Shown piece after piece: positions 27,403 through 36,062 of a DNA stretch of 64,000 nt. Each line of letters begins with the position of its first letter. Position 1 is the stretch's first letter. The position numbers and the translations under genes are program-made. The notes under the pieces are model-generated. The model ran no database searches and was not told the DNA's origin. It saw only the letters and a list, made by a program, of their open reading frames with translations. Source of the DNA: Natroniella sp046097105 (lineage in GTDB: Bacteria; Bacillota; Halanaerobiia; Halobacteroidales; Halobacteroidaceae); assembly GCF_046097105.1 (NCBI RefSeq), contig NZ_CP175562.1, positions 1,054,001-1,118,000 of the forward strand, in the 5' to 3' direction.

Positions 27403-29265
27403 TCATTGCGCACGTTGTGTAGCCATCATCTTCTGTCTTACATAATTAATAGTTTGTAAAACTCTATCCTTCTTTGCTTCTGGTAATCTTATATCTTCCT
27501 CTCCTTTATTTTTCAAAGAACCGACCTTTTCAAATTCATTGAACTGCTTAACAAAGAGATTATCTTTATAAAGGACCTGAGGTAACTCATGCAAAAAGAG
27601 AACTGGAGCTTCCTCTTCTTTCTTTAAAAGAGAAGTACCAATAAAACCTTCAGGTTTTTTATCTATACCCATTAGGTCTAAAAGTGTAGGGGCCAAATCA
27701 GTAATTGTACCCGTCTGTTCAATAGTCCCAGCTTCAAGCTCAGGATGCTTAATTAACAAGGGAATATGTTCAGGCTTTTTGATATTTCTATCAATCTCAA
27801 AATTGGCACTGGATGAATATTCCGGAGTATCTATCGCTGCATCATGATCCGAATAAATCACAACTAAAGTATCTTCCTTTAAGCCCCTCTCTTCTAGTTG
27901 CTCAAAGAAAAACTGTAAAGATTTATCTACAAATGAGATTGATTGAAAAAAATCATAAACCAGTTGACTTTCAATATCACTATATTCATCTATCTTTTGG
28001 TCAGGAGGATAAAAATTAAACGGGGTATGGCTTGTTACTGTAATCATATAAGCAAAGAACGGACTATCTGCATCTTCTAAATAATCCAAAGATTGCTTAA
28101 AAAAATCATAATCATTAATTCCCAAATAAAACTCTTCTTCTAACTCCATTACCTTGTCCGCACTAGAAAAGTCCTCTCTACTATAAAACTTATCAAAACC
28201 AAGTTCAGGATAAGCTTGATGACGGTGAAAAAAGGTTTTGTCATTGCCATGAAAAGCCAAAGTTTGATAACCCTTATCACTAAACACTCGGGCCAAAGAA
28301 TCAAATTCAGTCATATCATTTCCTTTAAAGACAAAATTACTATTTATTGGATAAAATGATGTTAAGAAAGAAAAATCGGCATCAAAGCTTCCATTTACAT
28401 GCTTAGTATAGAAGTTTTTAGCATACAGACTTTCTTCCTTTAATTGATTTAAAAAAGGAGTTACTTCACGACCATTATGTTCATAATTAATCAAATTTTC
28501 ATCTAAGGATTCAACTTGAATCACAACTATATTGTTAACTTCTTCTATTAATGCTTTATCATCCAGTTCATTTTCCAATAAAATAGCAGGAGTTTCCAAC
28601 TCAGCTGCATATGAATTATCAGCAGTAACAGATTCATAAAATTCATAGAAATAAAGAGGGACAATTCCATAAACATTAACAAATCCAGCACTACTTCTTT
28701 GATAAAGTTTTACTGGATCTTCATTTTCTAATAATAAGTTTGTAATAAAGACTTGACTACTTAATAATAAGATTATAACAGTTATAACAGTCTGAAAGTT
28801 ATATTTCCTCTTACTAAAAAATAACTTTTCTCTAATTTGCTCAGATCTTTCACCTTGAAATAAAAGCCAACTCAATAATAAGATATCTAATAGAAAAATG
28901 AGGTCCCATAGATTGATAATATGTCTAAAAAGAACCATACTGGAACCAATTCCTTCGCTTCTAGTCATATCAGTAAAGCTTAAGTAATTACCAAAATATC
29001 GATTATACCAAAGGTTTGCTAAAAAGAGCAAAGAAAATACTGATACTAAAATCAACAACGAAATTTGCCCTTTTTTTAATTTAACCACTGGAAAGAGTAA
29101 ATATCCACTCAATATGAAAAATAATATATTCCTTAAAATAACTCCTGTAATAGAAGGAACATTAAATATATATACTAAAAGATAGTTGTATTTAATTAAA
29201 AAACCAATAAGAAAAGTAATTAGAAAGTATTTTTCTGTTTTTGTTAAATTATCAAACTTCTCCAT
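27403..29265 (-). CDS. LtaS/MdoB-like phosphoglycerol transferase (sulfatase fold)
   Basis: A 620-residue membrane enzyme: five N-terminal helices (about 12-175), then an extracytoplasmic sulfatase/alkaline-phosphatase-fold domain (about 240-560). Metal ligands are visible in VVIQVESLDENL (Glu) and VIYSDHDAAIDT (Asp-His). At the nucleophile position, where LtaS has GKTSDSEF, this protein has NGSFDADF, so Ser seems to replace Thr. The family moves sn-glycerol-1-phosphate from phosphatidylglycerol onto a polymer or glycan. The substrate is unclear in a diderm without obvious lipoteichoic acid; MdoB-like decoration of periplasmic glycans is an alternative. Confidence 0.88.
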   Translation of the reverse strand: MEKFDNLTKTEKYFLITFLIGFLIKYNYLLVYIFNVPSITGVILRNILFFILSGYLLFPVVKLKKGQISLLILVSVFSLLFLANLWYNRYFGNYLSFTDMTRSEGIGSSMVLFRHIINLWDLIFLLDILLLSWLLFQGERSEQIREKLFFSKRKYNFQTVITVIILLLSSQVFITNLLLENEDPVKLYQRSSAGFVNVYGIVPLYFYEFYESVTADNSYAAELETPAILLENELDDKALIEEVNNIVVIQVESLDENLINYEHNGREVTPFLNQLKEESLYAKNFYTKHVNGSFDADFSFLTSFYPINSNFVFKGNDMTEFDSLARVFSDKGYQTLAFHGNDKTFFHRHQAYPELGFDKFYSREDFSSADKVMELEEEFYLGINDYDFFKQSLDYLEDADSPFFAYMITVTSHTPFNFYPPDQKIDEYSDIESQLVYDFFQSISFVDKSLQFFFEQLEERGLKEDTLVVIYSDHDAAIDTPEYSSSANFEIDRNIKKPEHIPLLIKHPELEAGTIEQTGTITDLAPTLLDLMGIDKKPEGFIGTSLLKKEEEAPVLFLHELPQVLYKDNLFVKQFNEFEKVGSLKNKGEEDIRLPEAKKDRVLQTINYVRQKMMATQRAQ

Positions 29266-29406
29266 TAATATTCCCTCCTAAATAATTAACAGCTTTAAGC
29301 TATTACTTCACTTGTACAAAATCTAAAAGCTATCTAATAATGCATTAAAATTATATGATATTTTTGTAGATTATGCAAATCATATCTTCAAGAAACTGTT
29401 TTATCT

Positions 29407-30465
29407 TTAGTCAGACTTTTTTGCTTGCGTTAAAATTATAATAACTTCTCGTAATGAAGCATAGAGGGGAACAGCAAATAAAGCACCTAAAATTCCAAAT
29501 AATAATGTTGCAATTAAAATCACAAAAATAATTATTACTGGGTGAATATCTAATTTACCACCTTGTAAGATAGGCCTTATTACATTCCCTTCAAATTGTT
29601 GAACAATCAACATCAAAATTGCTACTTTAATTACCAAATCTAAACTGCTAGTTAAAGCAATAAATACTGCCGGTAAAACTCCAATAGCTGGCCCTAAAAA
29701 AGGAATTACTGAAGCAACGGCTAATATAATAGATAGACCAATTGCATTAGGCATCCCTATAATCATATACCCTACAAACATAATAGCCCCAGTAACAAGA
29801 CCTACTAATAATTGGCTAGGAATATAAATTCCAAATACTGAATCAACAGCTCGTAAAATTTTCTTAACTAAAGGTCTTTTCTTTAATGGAGTAATTTTAA
29901 TTAGACTCTGGGCCAACTTTTGATCATCCTTTAAAAAATAAATCACTAAAAATGGAATTAATAAAACTACTACTACAAATTGGGTTAAGGACGCAAAGAC
30001 ACCTAGATAATCATAACTACTAATTCTATTTACCAACTCCTGAACCAAGGAAGTAATTCTATCTTCCAGATCAAACTCACCTAAAAAACCTAACTCCTCT
30101 ATCTGCTCAAAAGCTTGATTGATAACTCTTCCACTGACTTCATAATCAGCAAGAAAATTAATTAGTCTTCTGATCTCAATATAAATTATACTTCCCCCAA
30201 AATAAGTAATAAATGAAATTAGAGCTACTCCTCCTATAATAGTAATCAAGATTGACAACTCTTTATTCTTTATATACTGCTGTAAAAATCTAACTACTGG
30301 TCTCAACATATAATAAAAAAAACTAGCTGATAAAATAGGTAGCAAAACCATATATATAATATCTTGTACAGTATTTATAATATTTGGGATCTGCAAACTT
30401 AAAAAGATAATCAATAAGATCATTATTATTCCTGCTGTAATACGGAAAAAAGCTTTAGTAAACAT
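29407..30465 (-). CDS. AI-2E family transporter
   Basis: A 352-residue membrane protein of the AI-2E/PerM/YhhQ-like exporter family. It has about eight helices, with the conserved C-terminal half PSQLLVGLVTGAIMFVGYMIIGMPNAIGLSIILAVASVIPFLGPAIGVLPA and the QQFEGNVIRPILQGG motif. Members include the autoinducer-2 exporter TqsA, but in Firmicutes and haloalkaliphiles several act as Na+(Li+)/H+ antiporters, so the substrate cannot be assigned. SD GGAGGA precedes the ATG. The gene is alone, with 140-280 base gaps on both sides. Confidence 0.9.
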   Translation of the reverse strand: MFTKAFFRITAGIIMILLIIFLSLQIPNIINTVQDIIYMVLLPILSASFFYYMLRPVVRFLQQYIKNKELSILITIIGGVALISFITYFGGSIIYIEIRRLINFLADYEVSGRVINQAFEQIEELGFLGEFDLEDRITSLVQELVNRISSYDYLGVFASLTQFVVVVLLIPFLVIYFLKDDQKLAQSLIKITPLKKRPLVKKILRAVDSVFGIYIPSQLLVGLVTGAIMFVGYMIIGMPNAIGLSIILAVASVIPFLGPAIGVLPAVFIALTSSLDLVIKVAILMLIVQQFEGNVIRPILQGGKLDIHPVIIIFVILIATLLFGILGALFAVPLYASLREVIIILTQAKKSD

Positions 30466-30655
30466 ATTTATTCCTCCAGTCCATAACTACTTTTCCAAGA
30501 AACTCTTTTTACCAATTTATAAATCTTTCTAACCCTATGCTATTATACTCAATCCAATCGATCTTCTGCCAAAATTGATCATACTTAATTATACTTCTGT
30601 AAATCAACCCTAAATTCCTAGTAAAAAGAAAAATAATTAACAGTAGCTAAAATAT

Positions 30656-30682
30656 AAAAACCAGGCTAAACACCTGGTATTT
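30656..30682 (-). terminator. Terminator of the PilZ gene
   Basis: On the minus strand ACCAGG pairs with CCTGGT around a seven-base loop, followed by TTTTTAT, about 60 bases past the stop codon. Confidence 0.8.
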
Positions 30683-30743
30683 AATACTAAACTAGGTTTA
30701 AATAATTAAACTTTATCTGCTTAATTTAATCTTTAAAAACAAA

Positions 30744-31364
30744 CTAGTATAACCAATCCTTAAGTTCACGATAATGGTTGATATCTTCAAAATCAAATTT
30801 TAATCCATAATCATAAAACTCATCCCTTTTTTTGTGCCAAACAATTTCAGCCGATAACCTAGCAAAGGACAGAGAAGCAAATTCCAAATCTAATTCTATC
30901 TTATCTGTTAAAATCTTTTGTTCACTGATCAACTTAGCACCAGTAGCACTTAAATTTTCAAGCAAGCCTACTTTTATTTGAGAAGCATAAAAATAATTAA
31001 CCTCTTTTTTGATTTCTACTCTTTTAAAGCACCTTCTCTCAATTTGTAATATCTGCTCACCCAAATTAGCAATACAGATAATTTCACTTCCTTCTTTACT
31101 CTTATTCATAATAGTAATAGGAAAATGATAAATTCCACTATCAAATCGAAGGGCCAAAACCAATCTTTGATCAAGAGGCAACTTCTCTAATAAACCACTC
31201 TCATTAGACAAAAATTTCAATTTCAATTTTCTTGCAGCCATTACCTCCGTTATAAGAAAAGAATAAAACTGATTTCCTATTTTTATTTCAAGCTCTTGAG
31301 TAAATAATTCATTCTTCTCACAAAAATTATTAAGATCAAAGTTATTAATCAATTTTGTAGACAT
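30744..31364 (-). CDS. YcgR-like PilZ c-di-GMP receptor
   Basis: A 206-residue protein with an N-terminal YcgR-like beta domain (about 1-100) and a C-terminal PilZ domain (about 105-206). Both c-di-GMP-binding signatures are intact: RCFKR (RxxxR, about 111-115) and NLSATG (N-x-S-x-x-G, about 140). In Bacillus and E. coli such proteins brake the flagellar motor when c-di-GMP is high. Here it could connect the GGDEF/EAL proteins of this window to motility, which fits the presence of chemoreceptors. AAGGAGGGG precedes the ATG. Confidence 0.88.
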   Translation of the reverse strand: MSTKLINNFDLNNFCEKNELFTQELEIKIGNQFYSFLITEVMAARKLKLKFLSNESGLLEKLPLDQRLVLALRFDSGIYHFPITIMNKSKEGSEIICIANLGEQILQIERRCFKRVEIKKEVNYFYASQIKVGLLENLSATGAKLISEQKILTDKIELDLEFASLSFARLSAEIVWHKKRDEFYDYGLKFDFEDINHYRELKDWLY

Positions 31365-31604
31365 TTCTTCCCCTCCTTGGCATAAAAATAAATTTACAAC
31401 TAAGATTGTAAGTTGTAATTTGCTTTTAAATTTGGATGACTATATTTACAGGCTTGTACATTTTAAGTTCTATAAAATGATAAAATCCCCCTTCATATTT
31501 AGCTAAAAATTTCTCTGAAATAATTTAAAATCCAAAACTAAACCTCAGGCCTATATCTATTACTTATTAGCCAAAATCTAACTCTAGATGCTTCTTTAAC
31601 CTCA

Positions 31605-31638
31605 AATAGGGTAAGCACTTATAAGTGCTTACCCTATT
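31605..31638 (-). terminator. Palindromic terminator
   Basis: A perfect 34-base palindrome (AATAGGGTAAGCACTTA and its complement), 65 bases past the stop of the CoA-disulfide reductase gene. Its T-tail is weak, so it may instead be a processing or stabilising stem. Confidence 0.65.
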
Positions 31639-31702
31639 AATTATAAGAATTTCTTGTTTTTCTTATCATTAATCTAAGACTTAATCTATAATTATTTTGT
31701 TC

Positions 31703-33436
31703 TTAATCTAACACTTTAGCCTCTTCAGGATTAGAAGCAGTCGATAATTTCTCCTCTTCAGCAGAAGGAACCTTTTCTACTCGATCAAGCTCTACCTCTC
31801 TATATAACTTATAACCCCCACTTAAATTTTTAACCTGTTTAAATCCTTGTTGTGTCAAGATTCTACTAGCTAAGTAGCCCCGCAGTCCAACAGCACAATA
31901 AACTATTATCTCCATTTCCTGATCAAGCTCGTCTAATCTGTCTCGTAAGCTATTAAGTGGAATATTAACTGCTCCTTCTAAAGCTCCAAACTTTAACTCA
32001 ACCTCTTCTCGAACATCTAATAATATAACATCTTCTCCTAATTCATCAACTTGATGCCACTGAATAACCTCAACATCTCCATTGAGAATATTACCTGCCA
32101 CATATCCTGCCATATTGACTGGATCCTTAGCCGAACCAAAGGGAGGTGCATAGGCCAATTCCAACTCCTGCAAATCATAGACTGTCTTTTGGTATCTTAA
32201 CGCAGTTGCTAAAACATCAATCCGCTTATCAACTCCTCTTTGACCAACAATTTGAGCTCCTAACAACTTTCCATCTTGAGGAGTAAAGATTAATTTAATC
32301 ATCATTGAAGTCGCATTAGGGTAATAACCCGCATGGCTCTTAGAATTGGTATAAGATACTTGATAATCAATCCCCGCATCTGCCAACCTCTCTTCATTAC
32401 TTCCCGTTGTAGCTACAGTTAAATCAAAAATCTTAAGAATAGAAGTTCCTTGTGTTCCCTGATACTCCTCTTTTCTTCCTGCAATATTGTTAGCAGCAAT
32501 CCTACCTTGTTTGTTAGCTGGCCCAGCTAATGGAATATGAGCTGGTTGCTTCGTAACATAATCTTCTACCTCAATCACATCACCAATGGCATAAATATTT
32601 TTCTCATCAGAAGTTTGTAAGTAATTATTAACCTTAATACCTCCTGTTGGCCCTAGTTCTAAACCAGCTTGCTTAGCCAACTCAGCACTAGGACTGACTC
32701 CAATCGCTAACAAGACTAAGTCTGCTTTTAACTCTTGTTCACTCTCTAATTTAACCATTATCTCATTTTCTTGGTTACTAAATTCTGTTACTCCATCTCC
32801 TAAATGCAACTTAACCCCTTGTTCTCTTAGGTGATTATGTACTGAAGCAGCCATTTCATAATCTAGTGACCCCATTACCTGCTCACTCATTTCAACAACA
32901 GCAACCTCAACCCCTCGCTCTACTAGATTTTCTGCCATTTCTAACCCAATAAATCCTCCTCCAACTACTACTGCCTGTTGAGGTTGATTTTGATCAACAA
33001 ATTCTTTAATCTGATCTGTATCTGGAATACTCCGTAAACTGAAGATATTTTGAAGTTCAATCCCAGGAATTGGAGGTTTAATTGGAGCAGCTCCTGGAGC
33101 CAATAATAAATAATCGTAATCTTCAATATAAATTTCATCTGTAACTAAATTTTTAACCTTAACCTCTTGCTGTTGAGGATCAATATCAACTACCTCCTGT
33201 TTAACTCGAACCTCAAGATTAAATCTATCCTCCATTGCTTCTGGAGTTTGAATTAATAAATCACTCCGTTCTTCAATTACTCCACCAATATGATAAGGCA
33301 GACCACAATTAGCAAATGAAATATAATCACCTTTTTCAAAAACAACTATTTCAGATTCTTCATCAACTCGACGCAAACGAGCAGCTGCACTAGCCCCTCC
33401 AGCTACCCCTCCTACAATCAAAACTTTTTTAGTCAT
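31703..33436 (-). CDS. CoA-disulfide reductase/polysulfide reductase with rhodanese domain
   Basis: A 577-residue flavoprotein of the CoADR-Rhd (Npsr/CdR) type. The FAD motif is VGGVAGGASAAARLRR, the redox-active cysteine lies in FANCGLPYHIGG (about residue 43), the NAD(P)H motif is VVVGGGFIGLEMAENL, and a second FAD motif is IYAIGDV. A rhodanese domain (about 465-555) ends in the active loop CAVGLRGY. Such enzymes use NADH to reduce CoA persulfides, polysulfide or elemental sulfur, handling sulfane sulfur. Transcribed alone from a perfect promoter overlapped by a palindromic operator, so it is likely induced by a specific signal. Confidence 0.93.
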   Translation of the reverse strand: MTKKVLIVGGVAGGASAAARLRRVDEESEIVVFEKGDYISFANCGLPYHIGGVIEERSDLLIQTPEAMEDRFNLEVRVKQEVVDIDPQQQEVKVKNLVTDEIYIEDYDYLLLAPGAAPIKPPIPGIELQNIFSLRSIPDTDQIKEFVDQNQPQQAVVVGGGFIGLEMAENLVERGVEVAVVEMSEQVMGSLDYEMAASVHNHLREQGVKLHLGDGVTEFSNQENEIMVKLESEQELKADLVLLAIGVSPSAELAKQAGLELGPTGGIKVNNYLQTSDEKNIYAIGDVIEVEDYVTKQPAHIPLAGPANKQGRIAANNIAGRKEEYQGTQGTSILKIFDLTVATTGSNEERLADAGIDYQVSYTNSKSHAGYYPNATSMMIKLIFTPQDGKLLGAQIVGQRGVDKRIDVLATALRYQKTVYDLQELELAYAPPFGSAKDPVNMAGYVAGNILNGDVEVIQWHQVDELGEDVILLDVREEVELKFGALEGAVNIPLNSLRDRLDELDQEMEIIVYCAVGLRGYLASRILTQQGFKQVKNLSGGYKLYREVELDRVEKVPSAEEEKLSTASNPEEAKVLD

Positions 33437-33550
33437 AATTATCCCTCCACTTTTTAAATAATTAAAGTTTAATTTAACAACTGAGTCTTAACAGATCTAA
33501 CTAATAATAGTATAAACATAATAATCAAATGTTAATCAACCTATCCAATT

Positions 33551-33611
33551 ATAATAATACCCCCTTGTTACTTGGGGGTATTATTATAAAGTTTTTTCCT
33601 CTTAATGTCAA
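33551..33611 (-). promoter_or_regulatory. Promoter and GC-tract operator of the CoA-disulfide reductase gene
   Basis: On the minus strand TTGACA (33611-33606) and TATAAT (33588-33583) are spaced by 17 bases, a full-consensus promoter. A perfect inverted repeat with 14-base arms (33551-33564 and 33574-33587), ATACCCCC...GGGGGTAT at its core with a nine-base spacer, starts inside the -10 box and runs past the start site. That position fits a repressor site. C/G tracts flanked by AT are typical of CsoR/RcnR/CstR-type operators, and CstR controls persulfide-handling genes. No such regulator gene lies in the window. Confidence 0.75.
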
Positions 33612-33726
33612 GCAAGCATAAATAAACTATCTTCTTAATTTATGCTCAAAATATCAAAAAAGAAATCATAAACTCTTTTAAATAAGGCAAATATGGATAT
33701 ATCATATATATATATTTCTAAAAAGA

Positions 33727-33755
33727 TTTAAAAAAGAAACAAACCATGTTATAAT
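33727..33755 (+). promoter_or_regulatory. htpX promoter
   Basis: TATAAT (33750-33755) is preceded by TGT (an extended -10). TTTAAA stands as a weak -35 with 17-base spacing. It lies about 45 bases before the ATG. Confidence 0.6.
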
Positions 33756-33799
33756 AAGAGTTGAATTATTTTAAAAAAGAATAAAAGGAGGAACTAGTT

Positions 33800-34639
33800 A
33801 TGCATAAAATGAAGACCTTTATGTTAATGTTTACATTATTTATCGTATTTATCTTTCTCGGTGGAGCTATCGCTGGAGAAGATGGCATGGTCATGGCCTT
33901 TATCTTTGCTTTAGGAATTAACCTGTTAAGTTACTGGCATAGTGACAAAATTGCTATCAAGATGACTAAAGCCAAACCTTTGAGTGAACAGGACGCACCA
34001 GAAATCCATGCTATGGTACGTCGACTGAGCAATAAGGCTCGTATTCCAATGCCGAAAGTTTATATCACTCCCTCTAGCCAGCCTAATGCCTTTGCTACAG
34101 GGCGAAATCCAGCAAATGGTGTGGTGGCAGTGACTAAAGGTATTGTCAATCTATTGGACAAAGATGAGTTAGAAGGAGTAATCGCTCACGAGTTAGCCCA
34201 TATCAAAAATCGTGACACCTTAATTAGTACAATTGCTGCAGCAATGGCTGGAGCTTTAGCATTTTTGGCCCGCATGGGAAGGTATCGCATGATCTTTGGT
34301 GGACGCCGTCGTAATAATGACAATGGAGGTGCCCTCTTACAGATTGTAGCTATGATTTTAGCTCCCTTGGCAGGAATCATCATTAGAATGGCTATCTCCC
34401 GTTCACGAGAATACTTAGCAGACCAAGAAGGAGCACGAATAGCAGGTAAACCTGATGGGTTAGCTAATGCTTTACAGAAGATGCAACGTCATGTCCATGG
34501 CAGACAGATGAAGGTCAATGAAGCAACATCTCATATGTTCATCTTAAACCCTTTCTCTGGTCAAAGTGGAATGAGTAAGTTATTTAGCAGCCATCCACCT
34601 ACTGAAGAAAGAATTCAAAAATTAAGGACTATGAGATAA
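33800..34639 (+). CDS. htpX: Membrane zinc protease HtpX
   Basis: A 279-residue M48-family metalloprotease of the inner membrane that degrades misfolded membrane proteins. Two N-terminal helices (about 5-45) precede the catalytic domain with HELAH (VIAHELAHIKNRDTL). Further hydrophobic segments lie around 155-200, and the third zinc ligand is in SREYLADQEGARI. The end HPPTEERIQKL is typical. It is monocistronic, with AAAGGAGG before the ATG. Confidence 0.97.
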   Translation: MHKMKTFMLMFTLFIVFIFLGGAIAGEDGMVMAFIFALGINLLSYWHSDKIAIKMTKAKPLSEQDAPEIHAMVRRLSNKARIPMPKVYITPSSQPNAFATGRNPANGVVAVTKGIVNLLDKDELEGVIAHELAHIKNRDTLISTIAAAMAGALAFLARMGRYRMIFGGRRRNNDNGGALLQIVAMILAPLAGIIIRMAISRSREYLADQEGARIAGKPDGLANALQKMQRHVHGRQMKVNEATSHMFILNPFSGQSGMSKLFSSHPPTEERIQKLRTMR

Positions 34640-34736
34640 ATCATACTAACGATCAATGACTGTAATTTAAGTAAAAAATTTAACTTCCACACTCTATATT
34701 TTAGGAGGTTAAAGAACTTGATCTTAACATAACACA

Positions 34737-34862
34737 ATAGCTTAAGTTTGAGTAAATGTTTTTTACGAAAGGTTTTTTATAAATCTGAAGATAAATCTAA
34801 GTAAGAGCTAAGCCCTTATCTTTTTAATAGTTGGCTTAATCTTAACCTTAAACTTAAGCTAT
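34737..34862. repeat. Palindromic intergenic repeat, copy B
   Basis: Bounded by exact 13-base inverted ends (ATAGCTTAAGTTT at 34737 and its complement at 34850-34862). The right 75 bases align with copies A and C (TAAGTAAGAGCTAA...CTTATC.TTTTTAAT.GTTGGCTTA..CTTAACC). It is the only recognisable item in the 487-base gap 34640-35126. Confidence 0.65.
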
Positions 34863-35126
34863 TCTTTAAACTCTTCTCAGATAAAAATAATACCTACTTT
34901 ATACTTCACTTTCTTTAATTTCCTATCTCTTTTTTAACAGATAACCTTCTAACTTAAATTAAAAAGTTATATCACATTCTTTAGTTAACTACTTAACACA
35001 ATCCCATTTCAATTGATAATTTAGAACCTTATCCTCCTTTCTTATTCATTTGATTCTCTTCAAACATAAACTGATCATTAATTGAATAGTTTATTATATA
35101 ATCTAACACTAAAAGGGAGGATTTAA

Positions 35127-35498
35127 ATGAGCGAACGTATTTTATCTTTTTTAAGTCTAATTGTCAGGCGAATTTTTAGTGATGTAGCTGAAACATTATG
35201 GGATAATATTTGGGAAGAGATATTTGAAGCTATAATTAAAGCTGAAGAAAAATGGCAAGAAAGTGGTCAGGGTAAAGTTAAGAAAGAATGGGTTATGGAA
35301 CAAGTGATGGATTATATACAAGAAGAGGTGGAACTAAATTGGATTAAAAGAAGAATGGTTGAGTTCTTTCTCTCCCAGGTTATTGATGCCCTAATTGAAA
35401 CCTTTAATGAATTGGTTGGTGAAGATTGGATAGATCAAGTGAAAGAGTTAGAAGAAGAATGGCGGGAAAGGTATCTCAACAAAAAATTAGCTGATTGA
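35127..35498 (+). CDS. Helical, holin-like N-terminal part of a phage-type lysis gene
   Basis: A 123-codon frame with strong SD (GGGAGG). It is almost entirely helical and charged. The segment AIIKAEEKWQESGQGKVKKEWVMEQVMDYIQEE resembles the soluble part of phage LL-H-type holins (AE...G.GKEKK..V), but there is no clear transmembrane helix. It ends at TGA 35496-35498, and the same frame continues, open, straight into the muramidase that follows. It may therefore be the N-terminal half of one 305-residue protein cut by a nonsense codon. Confidence 0.5.
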   Translation: MSERILSFLSLIVRRIFSDVAETLWDNIWEEIFEAIIKAEEKWQESGQGKVKKEWVMEQVMDYIQEEVELNWIKRRMVEFFLSQVIDALIETFNELVGEDWIDQVKELEEEWRERYLNKKLAD

Positions 35499-35555
35499 AT
35501 TCAAGATTTCTTCAATAAACTCGGGACGAGTTTACAGGATAGAAGTAATTTTGAG

Positions 35556-36044
35556 GTGGCATTTAAAGAGGTAATCATAAAGTATGAAGGTGGTTATTCT
35601 AATGATCCTATTGATCGAGGAGGAAAGACTAAATATGGCATTACAGAAGAGATAGCCAGAAATGCTGGTTATGAAGGGCCAATCAAAGAGTTGACATTAG
35701 AAGATGCAAAAGAGATCTATTATCAACATTACTGGGCCAACCACCACTACAACAAAATTGAGAATCAAGAAATTGCTATCAAACTCTTCGATCAAGCAGT
35801 TAATCTAGGCCCTCCAACTGCTAATCGCCTTCTCCAGCGTGCTTACAATATCTTAAATCAAGATACAATCACTGTCGATGGAATTGTTGGCCCGCAGACT
35901 CTATCTGCTGTAAATCAGTATCCTCATCCTGATGACCTGCATCATCTACTTAATGTCTTACAAGCAATGCGTTATATTCAAATTGTTGAAAATGACGAAT
36001 CTCAAAAGAGATTTATCCGCGGCTGGTTGAAGAGAACGAAATGA
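35556..36044 (+). CDS. GH108 muramidase (phage-type endolysin)
   Basis: A glycoside hydrolase family 108 N-acetylmuramidase that cuts peptidoglycan. It has the signature EGGYSNDPIDRGGKTKYGIT, with the catalytic Glu at its start, then a Pro-rich peptidoglycan-binding-like C-terminus (QDTITVDGIVGPQTLSAVN). The GTG at 35556 has no properly spaced SD. The frame is open upstream to the TGA at 35496, and that stretch (QDFFNKLGTSLQDRSNFEVAFKEVI) reads as normal protein including the usual family start NFEVAF. The true start is uncertain; see the finding on the in-frame stop. Likely a domesticated phage remnant. Confidence 0.75.
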   Translation: MAFKEVIIKYEGGYSNDPIDRGGKTKYGITEEIARNAGYEGPIKELTLEDAKEIYYQHYWANHHYNKIENQEIAIKLFDQAVNLGPPTANRLLQRAYNILNQDTITVDGIVGPQTLSAVNQYPHPDDLHHLLNVLQAMRYIQIVENDESQKRFIRGWLKRTK

Positions 36045-36062
36045 ACTAAATTAATATTATAA

